Positions 5,946-11,447 of a DNA stretch of 11,447 nt are shown one piece after another. Under the pieces are notes generated by a model that searched no databases, was not told the origin of the DNA, and saw only the letters and a program-made list of their open reading frames with translations. The translations under genes were made by a program, and so were the position numbers. Where the stretch lies: positions 1 to 11,447 of the forward strand of contig CAITEL010000163.1 of the NCBI GenBank assembly GCA_903891375.1, given 5' to 3'. The number at the start of each line of letters is the position of its first letter. The first letter of the stretch is position 1. This stretch comes from an uncultured Neisseriaceae bacterium (lineage in GTDB: Bacteria; Pseudomonadota; Gammaproteobacteria; Burkholderiales; UBA11063).

Positions 5946-7499
5946 TTAAAATGGTTCCCACCTGTAATCGAAGATATTTTTATCCACGTCGTTAAAACTG
6001 ATTCCAACCAAATAAATTGGTTTATTCTCTTTTACATATTTTTCGGCATATTTGTTAGCACGAATTTGTTCAATAGCCTCTTTTGCATCTCCATATTTAC
6101 TGAGTTTAAACTCCAGAATCAGTATTTTATCATAAGTCTTAATTGTTAAGTCGATTCTACCTTGGTTAGTTGTGTCTTCTGCAATTAACTCATAACCTAA
6201 AGCACAAAAATAACTATATACAACACTCGAGTAAAAACCTTCATAATTTGCAATATTGTTATTACGATACCAATCATGTGGAATACTTGCAAAATGACTG
6301 CTAAATACATTAGCTAGCCCATCTAAGTTATTAGATTTTAGAATCAAATCTAAATTAAATATTTGTTTACTTTTTTCATCTATTGTAGTTCCAATTTCGA
6401 GCAAACTATCATTTAAACTAAATTTCACCTCTAAATTTGGATACGATAATATGTAAGATATTTGAATCCCTATACTAATTATTTCTTTAATTGTTAAATA
6501 CCCTGTTTGAAACAATAAAGTCGCTAATGGTATGTTATCAACATCAAATGTTGTCAATTCTTTTTCTGTAACATTTATCGACTCTAATCTAGGAATATAG
6601 TATTTATTTTGCTCAACTAAATCTATTAAAAATTTAGGTGAGCCCGTTTCAAACCAATAAATTTTGTATAAATAACCATTATCAAAAAACAACAAAATAT
6701 CAAAAGGGTTATATACTTTTTGTGTGTTTTTGCCAGCAAAATTATAGCCATTATACCACTGCTTTAATTTAGCTAAATCTATATCACCATCTTTTAGATA
6801 TTCTGAAAAAACAGTTTCTAAATCATATTGCGTATATCCACAAATATCCGCATATTTTGTATTTAAGGTTATATCATTCAAGTTATTTAATCCGCTAAAT
6901 AAATTTATTTTACTAAATTTTGATACTCCAGTGATAAACACAAACTTTATATACGCATCAGAATCTTTAATTACTGAATATAAATCTCGTAATCCATGAC
7001 GAATTTGAATACACGTTTCCTTATCCGTTATATTATCCAACATTGGTTTATCATATTCATCAATCAAGATTACAACTTTTTGATGATGTTTTGCATTTAA
7101 TTTTCTAATTAAATCAAAAAATTCCCCTGATATACTTAAATTCGATAATGTAACTTGGTGTGTTTCGGCATTAAACTGCAATATTTCATGTATCTTCTCT
7201 GTTAATGCCATAGCGTCACGCAACTCACCTGCGCCAAAGCTAATATGAATAACAGGGTATGTTTCATCCCAATTCCAATTATTTTCTAGATACAACCCCT
7301 TAAATACATCTTTATTACCTAGAAATGCTTGTTTTAATGTATCTAAAAATAAACTCTTACCAAACCTACGTGGGCGAGATAAAAAATAATATTTTCCAGC
7401 ATCAGATAATTGCTTCACAAACATACTTTTATCCACATACGTACAATTGTCATTTATGATGTTTTCTAAAGTAGAATAACCAACTGGCAGTTTCTTCAT
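5946..7499 (-). CDS. AAA-ATPase-like protein with C-terminal PD-(D/E)XK nuclease domain
   Basis: Belongs by motif to the AAA-ATPase_like family (PF09820) joined to PDDEXK_9 (PF08011, formerly DUF1703); its biological role is unknown. The N-terminal half carries MKKLPVGYSTLENI, YVDKSMFVKQL and GKYYFLSRPRRFGKSL (36-50). The latter is a Walker A-like loop with Lys48-Ser49. VVILIDEYDKPM (142-153) is Walker B with Asp147-Glu148, and FVFITGVSKFSK (187-198) is a sensor-like strand. The C-terminal nuclease core has NYEGFYSSVVYSYF (418-431, Glu420), GRIDLTI (447-453, Asp450) and ILILEFKLSK (459-468, Glu463 and Lys465), so all catalytic residues look intact. At 517 aa it is full length. Its ATG overlaps the stop of a 54-aa ORF (ATGA). 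Such genes are patchily distributed and often multicopy in host-associated bacteria; a defence or mobile role is only inference. Confidence 0.9.
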   Translation of the reverse strand: MKKLPVGYSTLENIINDNCTYVDKSMFVKQLSDAGKYYFLSRPRRFGKSLFLDTLKQAFLGNKDVFKGLYLENNWNWDETYPVIHISFGAGELRDAMALTEKIHEILQFNAETHQVTLSNLSISGEFFDLIRKLNAKHHQKVVILIDEYDKPMLDNITDKETCIQIRHGLRDLYSVIKDSDAYIKFVFITGVSKFSKINLFSGLNNLNDITLNTKYADICGYTQYDLETVFSEYLKDGDIDLAKLKQWYNGYNFAGKNTQKVYNPFDILLFFDNGYLYKIYWFETGSPKFLIDLVEQNKYYIPRLESINVTEKELTTFDVDNIPLATLLFQTGYLTIKEIISIGIQISYILSYPNLEVKFSLNDSLLEIGTTIDEKSKQIFNLDLILKSNNLDGLANVFSSHFASIPHDWYRNNNIANYEGFYSSVVYSYFCALGYELIAEDTTNQGRIDLTIKTYDKILILEFKLSKYGDAKEAIEQIRANKYAEKYVKENKPIYLVGISFNDVDKNIFDYRWEPF

Positions 7500-7660
7500 T
7501 TACCGTTATCCGCAATTAATATTATCGAGTATTGATCAAATTTCCCATCAAAGCCACCAGAATCTTCAATATACTCTTCAAAAAATATTTTATTTGTAAC
7601 ACCCAAATCTATACTATTTAATTGTGCTTTCATCAAAAAATTACTTACTTTACGATTCAT
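7496..7660 (-). CDS. Small unknown protein (54 aa) coupled to the AAA-ATPase gene
   Basis: I do not recognise this ORF. It starts at ATG 7660 behind a strong Shine-Dalgarno (AGAGGTAG, about five bases before the ATG). It stops at TGA 7496-7498, overlapping the ATG of the AAA-ATPase gene as ATGA, the classic arrangement for translational coupling. The product begins MNRKVSNFLMKAQLN and has an acidic, aromatic middle (KIFFEEYIEDSGGFDGKFDQY). It ends in a hydrophobic strand, SIILIADNGK. There is no signal peptide, no membrane segment and no cysteine. The good ribosome site and the exact overlap are the evidence that it is real. It might be a leader peptide, a partner or an antitoxin-like regulator of the downstream ATPase/nuclease, but nothing in the sequence decides this. 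Confidence 0.65.
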   Translation of the reverse strand: MNRKVSNFLMKAQLNSIDLGVTNKIFFEEYIEDSGGFDGKFDQYSIILIADNGK

Positions 7661-7693
7661 TAATCTACCTCTGAAATATGAATAAGTATTACA

Positions 7694-7739
7694 TTATTTT
7701 TACCCTGTTATTTTACCTTAAATGCGCCTAAATAGGTAA
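7694..7739 (-). promoter_or_regulatory. Operator-like TTACC repeats over a candidate promoter of the AAA-ATPase operon
   Basis: The near-identical blocks TTATTTTTACC (7694-7704) and TTATTTTACC (7708-7717) are direct repeats. TTACCT (7713-7718) and AGGTAA (7734-7739) form an inverted pair spaced 15 bases apart. Read on the minus strand, TTACCT (7739-7734) and TAAAAT (7715-7710) could serve as -35 and -10 with an 18-base spacer. This puts the inverted half-sites directly on the promoter elements. The predicted leader to the 54-aa ORF is about 43 bases. The arrangement looks like a repressor site, but in AT-rich DNA such short repeats can arise by chance. Confidence 0.35.
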
Positions 7740-7913
7740 TAAAAGTTTAAATCACGGAGAAAAACAAATGTAGTCTTTTATTATAAAGTTATACCAGCAT
7801 TAACTAACGATGTCGCTACTCTTATTATCAGAATTAATTACATTATTATACATCCAAGAGACTCAGAATGCAAAGCTTATTTTATTCAGAAATATGCAGA
7901 CAAAAAACTTTGG

Positions 7914-7943
7914 TTGCGGAACACTACCATATAATGTTAAAAT
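7914..7943 (+). promoter_or_regulatory. Candidate promoter of the rib operon
   Basis: TTGCGG (7914-7919) and TAAAAT (7938-7943) with an 18-base spacer form a weak sigma70-like promoter, starting transcription about 40 bases before ribD. A perfect TATAAT at 7930-7935 is an alternative -10, but its only -35 at good spacing (ACTTTG, 7907-7912) is poor. Confidence 0.35.
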
Positions 7944-7989
7944 ACTAATTTTACATTAACAATAATTTTATATTTTACTAAAGTTTATA

Positions 7990-9081
7990 ATGACCGATCA
8001 AAAGTACATGCAATTAGCTCTAGATATTGCAAAATCAACTATTGGCCAGACATCCCCTAATCCATCGGTAGGCGCAATAATTGTAAAAAGTGGTAAAATT
8101 ATCGCAATTGGCACCCATCTTGAAGCTGGACAAAACCACGCAGAAATTAATGCCATAGAATCAGCAGATACAGAAAACTTAAAAGATTCAACTTTGTACA
8201 TAACACTAGAACCATGTTGTCACCATGGGAAGACCACTCCATGTACTGATGCAATAATTAAACACAAAATCAAACGTGTCGTAATTGCAACATTAGACCC
8301 TAATCCACTAATTGCAGGCAATGGGGTAAAACAATTAAATGACGCTGGCGTTGACGTCATTGTAGGAACTCTTGAAACTGAAGCAATAAAACTAAACAAA
8401 ATATTTTTTCATTTTATCAAAACAAAGACGCCATTTGTTACTTTAAAAGCGGGAATGAGTCTGGATGCAAAGATAGCCACCGTAAGCAAAAAAAGCAAAT
8501 GGATAACAAATTCGGAATCACGCCGTGATGCACATACGTACCGACATATACATGACGCTATACTTGTTGGGGTAAACACGATTATTAATGACAACCCATC
8601 ATTAACCACCCGTCTAGAAAATGGTGGACGAAACCCTATTAGAATTATACTCGATACAAGTTTACGCACACCACTAAATGCAAAAGTAATTACTGATGGT
8701 TTAAGTAAAACCATAATTATTACTGGAACTAAACCTGATAAAAATAAAATGATAGCATTTAATAAACTTAATATTGAAGTTATTTCGCTCACAAATGATT
8801 CTATTAATATTAAGGATTTATTACATTATTTAGGAAAATTAAATATTACCTCAGTTCTAGTTGAAGGTGGGCAAGCTGTTCTCACTAGCTTTATTGAAAG
8901 CAAACAATTCAATGAGATTGTTACTTACATAGCACCAACATTAATCGGAGGAAAAAATGCTATGGGAATTTTCTCTGGAACAGGGATTACACAATTATCA
9001 AAATCCATTAAACTTGAATTTACCCACATAGAAAAACTTGGAAATAATATTAAAATTGTTTCTCAACTAAAAGATAACTAA
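7990..9081 (+). CDS. ribD: Bifunctional pyrimidine deaminase/reductase RibD
   Basis: Catalyses the second and third steps of riboflavin synthesis. It deaminates 2,5-diamino-6-ribosylamino-pyrimidinone phosphate and then reduces the ribose with NADPH to the ribitylamino compound. The 363-aa length is typical of the fused enzyme. The deaminase domain (1 to about 145) has SPNPSVGAIIVK, the zinc/catalytic HAE (50-52) and EPCCHHGKTTPCTDAI (74-89), with zinc ligands His50, Cys76 and Cys85. The RibD_C reductase domain has TLKAGMSLDAKIA (151-163), SKWITN, ILVGVNTIINDNPSLTTR, PIRIILD, VLVEGG (289-294) and the late YIAPTLIGG. The ATG fits the family N-terminus (QKYMQLALDIAK), although no clear Shine-Dalgarno precedes it. 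It is the first gene of ribD-ribE-ribBA-ribH; ribE starts 20 bases downstream. Confidence 0.97.
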   Translation: MTDQKYMQLALDIAKSTIGQTSPNPSVGAIIVKSGKIIAIGTHLEAGQNHAEINAIESADTENLKDSTLYITLEPCCHHGKTTPCTDAIIKHKIKRVVIATLDPNPLIAGNGVKQLNDAGVDVIVGTLETEAIKLNKIFFHFIKTKTPFVTLKAGMSLDAKIATVSKKSKWITNSESRRDAHTYRHIHDAILVGVNTIINDNPSLTTRLENGGRNPIRIILDTSLRTPLNAKVITDGLSKTIIITGTKPDKNKMIAFNKLNIEVISLTNDSINIKDLLHYLGKLNITSVLVEGGQAVLTSFIESKQFNEIVTYIAPTLIGGKNAMGIFSGTGITQLSKSIKLEFTHIEKLGNNIKIVSQLKDN

Positions 9082-9101
9082 CTAAAAAGGTCACTAAATA
9101 T

Positions 9102-9761
9102 ATGTTTACTGGAATTATTGAAGAAATAGGAATAGTTAAAAACATTTCGACTACCAATGAAAGCATGCGACTTAACATTGCATCTAAAATTATAAATCAA
9201 GACTTACATATTGGTGACAGTATTGCTATTAATGGAACCTGTGTGACTGTTACTTCATTTGACTCTCACAGTTTCTGCATTGACGTTATGCCAGAAACAT
9301 TTAATACTACATCGTTAAAAAATTGCAAAATTGGAACCAAAATTAATCTGGAACGCGCTTTATTAGTTGGCGGTAGAATTGGCGGGCATTTTGTCACTGG
9401 CCACATTGATGGTACTGCTTATATTAGCCAAATATCTCCAAAAGATAATGCTATTTATTATACCATCACATTTAATGATACAACTTTATTAAAATACTGC
9501 ATTTATCATGGTAGTATAGCAATTGATGGTACAAGTTTAACTATATTTGGCGTAACAGATAACACTGTTACGATATCCACAATACCACACACAATAAAGC
9601 ACTCGATAATCGGCAACAAAAAAATTGGCGACATCGTCAATATAGAGTGCGATATGTTAGCTAAATTTGTAAATAACTCCTTACAAAAAAACGAAACACA
9701 TCTTACAAAGGATCATTCAAATATTAACCAAAAATTTTTACAACAAAATGGATTTATTTAA
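9102..9761 (+). CDS. ribE: Riboflavin synthase, alpha subunit
   Basis: Dismutates two molecules of 6,7-dimethyl-8-ribityllumazine to riboflavin plus the ribitylamino pyrimidine, the last step of the pathway. The 219 aa hold two tandem lumazine-binding barrels. The first begins MFTGIIEEIG with NGTCVTV (44-50) and DVMPET (61-66). The second begins at GGHFVTGHIDG (94-104) with KYCIYHGSIAIDGTSLTI (131-148). A C-terminal helix mediates trimer formation, and the last 25-30 residues are a Lys/Asn/Gln-rich tail. AAAAAGG lies about 11 bases before the ATG. Its stop is two bases before the ribBA start, so the two are probably translationally coupled. Confidence 0.97.
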   Translation: MFTGIIEEIGIVKNISTTNESMRLNIASKIINQDLHIGDSIAINGTCVTVTSFDSHSFCIDVMPETFNTTSLKNCKIGTKINLERALLVGGRIGGHFVTGHIDGTAYISQISPKDNAIYYTITFNDTTLLKYCIYHGSIAIDGTSLTIFGVTDNTVTISTIPHTIKHSIIGNKKIGDIVNIECDMLAKFVNNSLQKNETHLTKDHSNINQKFLQQNGFI

Positions 9762-9763
9762 AC

Positions 9764-10963
9764 ATGAAACAAACTACTTTTAATACTATCCCAGAGGCAA
9801 TTAGTGCATTGCAAATGGGGGAAATCATCATTGTTTGTGATGATGAACACCGAGAAAATGAGGGAGATTTTGTCGCTTTAGCCGAACACGTAACTCCCAC
9901 AATAGTAAACTTCATGATCACTCATGGACGTGGGCTATTATGTATGCCAATATCACAAGAAATTGCCACCAAATTCAATCTAAATCATATGGTTCACCAA
10001 AATACAGATAATTTTTCTACTGCATTTACTATTAGCGTCGATCACAAAACCAATACCACAGGAATTAGCGCCCTTGATCGATATACAACAATTAAAGAGC
10101 TAATAAACTCCGAATCAACAATTAATGATTTTCGCCGACCTGGACATATATTTCCATTAATTGCAAAAACTCAAGGCATACTAGAACGAAAAGGTCATAC
10201 TGAAGCTACAGTTGATTTAGCTAAACTGTGCGGTAGCAATCATGCTGGTGTTATTTGTGAAATAATCAATGCGGATGGAACCATGGCACGACGTGACAAT
10301 TTGATAGGACTCGCCAAAAAATTCGGTTTAAAAATAATTACCATAAAAGATCTGATTCATTATCGTAAATGTAATGATAAATTAGTTACATGCGAAGCTA
10401 CTGCAACTTTACCTACAAAATTTGGTAATTTTTCTATATATGGATACTCAAACATATTAGATAAAGAAGAAATTGCAGTAATTGTTAAAGGTAACCCTAA
10501 AGAGTTTGTTGAACCTTTTGTAAGAATCCACTCAGAATGTTTAACTGGCGATGCATTTCATTCATTACGCTGTGACTGTGGCGAACAACTTGAAATGTCA
10601 CTAAATACTCTCGAAACTGAAAATCAAGGCTTAGTTATTTATCTACCGCAAGAAGGGCGAGGAATTGGTCTTATTAATAAATTAAAAGCTTACAAACTAC
10701 AACAACAAGGATTTGATACATTTGATGCTAATATAGAATTAGGCTTTGAAGCCGATGGGCGCGAGTACTTTATTGCTGCGCAAATATTAAAAGACCTAGA
10801 AATTAACACCATACGCTTAGCCACTAATAATCCACAAAAAATACGTGAATTAGAGCAATTTGGAATTACTGTGAAAAACAGAATTTCAGTTAAGTCTGAA
10901 TCACACATGCACAACGTTAACTACTTAGAAACCAAAATTAAAAAATTTGGTCACTTATTATAA
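9764..10963 (+). CDS. ribBA: Bifunctional DHBP synthase/GTP cyclohydrolase II RibBA
   Basis: A fusion supplying both precursors of riboflavin. The N-terminal RibB domain (1 to about 200) makes 3,4-dihydroxy-2-butanone 4-phosphate from ribulose 5-phosphate. The C-terminal RibA domain (about 205-399) opens GTP to the diaminopyrimidine. RibB motifs: DDEHRENEGDF (26-36), HGRGLLCMP (54-62), FRRPGHIFPL (123-132) and KGHTEATVDLAKL (143-155). RibA motifs: RIHSECLTGDAFHSLRCDCG (254-273), with zinc ligands Cys259, Cys270 and Cys272; LPQEGRGIGL (294-303), with Arg299; ANIELGFEADGREY (322-335); and RLATNNPQKI (351-360). Both active sites look intact, so it should be truly bifunctional. The 399-aa length is standard. 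It starts two bases after the ribE stop without a strong Shine-Dalgarno, consistent with coupling. ribH follows after 39 bases. Confidence 0.97.
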   Translation: MKQTTFNTIPEAISALQMGEIIIVCDDEHRENEGDFVALAEHVTPTIVNFMITHGRGLLCMPISQEIATKFNLNHMVHQNTDNFSTAFTISVDHKTNTTGISALDRYTTIKELINSESTINDFRRPGHIFPLIAKTQGILERKGHTEATVDLAKLCGSNHAGVICEIINADGTMARRDNLIGLAKKFGLKIITIKDLIHYRKCNDKLVTCEATATLPTKFGNFSIYGYSNILDKEEIAVIVKGNPKEFVEPFVRIHSECLTGDAFHSLRCDCGEQLEMSLNTLETENQGLVIYLPQEGRGIGLINKLKAYKLQQQGFDTFDANIELGFEADGREYFIAAQILKDLEINTIRLATNNPQKIRELEQFGITVKNRISVKSESHMHNVNYLETKIKKFGHLL

Positions 10964-11002
10964 AATAATCTATACTCAAAGTATTTGAAAAGGAATTTAT
11001 AA

Positions 11003-11447
11003 ATGTTATTTGAAGGTCAATTAATCGCTAAAGGATTAAAATTTGCAATAGTCGCTGGTAGATTTAATGAATTTATTACTTCAAAGTTAGTTGGTGGCGC
11101 CATTGATGCCCTCAAACGCCATGGAGTTAATGAAGATGATATCGATACTGCTTGGGTGCCTGGTGCATTTGAAATTCCGCTAGTAGCAAAAAAACTAGCC
11201 AAATTAAAAAAATATGATGGCGTTATTGCTTTAGGCGCTGTAATTCGTGGATCAACCAGCCACTATGACTACGTATGTAATGAGATGGCAAAAGGTATTG
11301 CAACCATTTCACTACAAGAAGAACTACCTGTTATATTTGGAGTTCTTACAACTGAGAACATTGAACAAGCTATTGAACGTGCTGGAACAAAATCTGGAAA
11401 CAAAGGCTACGAGGCTGCCGTTGCTGTAATAGAAATGGCTAACTTAT
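11003..11447 (+). CDS. ribH: 6,7-dimethyl-8-ribityllumazine synthase (3' end beyond window)
   Basis: Condenses the RibD-derived pyrimidine (after dephosphorylation) with the RibB product to the lumazine that RibE uses; it usually assembles into pentamers or a 60-mer capsid. The 148 codons present cover nearly the whole protein (family about 150-160 aa) and run off the window edge without a stop. Motifs: [12 protein letters not shown] (15-26), the substrate-binding WVPGAFEIP (51-59), [14 protein letters not shown] (78-91) with the catalytic His87, [17 protein letters not shown] (112-128) and NKG (133-135). AAAAGGA precedes the ATG by about eight bases. It is the fourth rib gene. Confidence 0.96.
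   Translation, partial: MLFEGQLIAKGLKFAIVAGRFNEFITSKLVGGAIDALKRHGVNEDDIDTAWVPGAFEIPLVAKKLAKLKKYDGVIALGAVIRGSTSHYDYVCNEMAKGIATISLQEELPVIFGVLTTENIEQAIERAGTKSGNKGYEAAVAVIEMANL

Larger units (their letters stand above)
7661..7989. other. Divergent intergenic region between the small ORF and ribD
   Basis: This 329-base, strongly AT-rich stretch separates the minus-strand small-ORF/AAA-ATPase operon from the plus-strand rib operon and should hold both promoters. TTACC-type repeats lie in the left part (7694-7739). A promoter candidate for ribD lies in the right part (7914-7943). No FMN riboswitch (RFN element) core such as AGGGTGAAATTCC is visible upstream of ribD. A plus-strand frame stays open from 7743 to 7931 but has no usable start, and a 49-codon ATG frame at 7810-7959 has no ribosome site; neither is called as a gene. 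They could be eroded coding sequence. Confidence 0.6.

Noticed and set aside
7743..7931. Plus-strand frame open for 63 codons before ribD
   Set aside because: It has no ATG, and no GTG or TTG with a ribosome site near its beginning; the product matches nothing I recognise; open frames of this size can occur by chance. It might be eroded coding sequence, but that cannot be supported.
7810..7959. 49-codon plus-strand ORF starting at ATG 7810
   Set aside because: No Shine-Dalgarno and no recognisable features; it overlaps the likely rib promoter. Probably chance.
8409..8792. Minus-strand 127-codon open frame inside ribD
   Set aside because: Antisense to well-conserved RibD motifs, with no independent support.
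1..11447. CRISPR array, insertion sequence or prophage genes
   Set aside because: No regularly spaced repeats, transposase or phage structural genes were found on either strand.

Overview
The window is AT-rich, compact bacterial chromosome. The gene set (dut, a NlpD-like lipoprotein, surE, murB, ruvA, metIQ, and ribD-ribE-ribBA-ribH with a fused RibBA) points to a Gram-negative proteobacterium. From memory, the RuvA wording and the SPase I-type MetQ look most betaproteobacterial. I cannot name a genus. The decayed Fic and DNA-methyltransferase genes and the AAA-ATPase/PD-(D/E)XK gene suggest a genome with mobile or defence-type traffic and ongoing gene loss.

Layout. Bases 1-461 hold a REP-like palindrome (18-37), the C-terminal remnant of a Fic-domain gene broken by a frameshift (164-363, minus) and a long inverted repeat (367-406). 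Everything from 462 to 7660 is read on the minus strand. In transcription order this is: a 54-aa unknown ORF overlapping by ATGA with an AAA-ATPase-like/PD-(D/E)XK protein (7660-5946); metI-metQ without an adjacent metN (5856-4356); the first 93 codons of a C5-cytosine DNA methyltransferase (4318-4037); ruvA (4018-3410); tRNA-Arg(CCT) (3419-3345); and murB-surE-nlpD-dut (3330-462). After a 329-base divergent intergenic region, the plus strand carries ribD-ribE-ribBA-ribH, with ribH cut by the window end.

Functional groups. The rib genes encode all the GTP- and ribulose-5-phosphate-derived steps to riboflavin except the phosphatase step. dut, murB, surE and nlpD form a tight housekeeping run covering nucleotide pool hygiene, peptidoglycan precursor reduction, a nucleotidase and a division-associated amidase activator. 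MetI and MetQ are the membrane and binding subunits of a methionine importer whose ATPase must be encoded elsewhere.

Most notable points: the ruvA stop codon is formed by positions 8-10 of the tRNA-Arg gene; a good sigma70-like promoter for ruvA lies inside the methyltransferase remnant; and an undescribed small ORF is translationally coupled to the AAA-ATPase/PD-(D/E)XK gene, behind an operator-like array of TTACC half-sites. The last is the best candidate here for an uncharacterised system, but its function is unknown.
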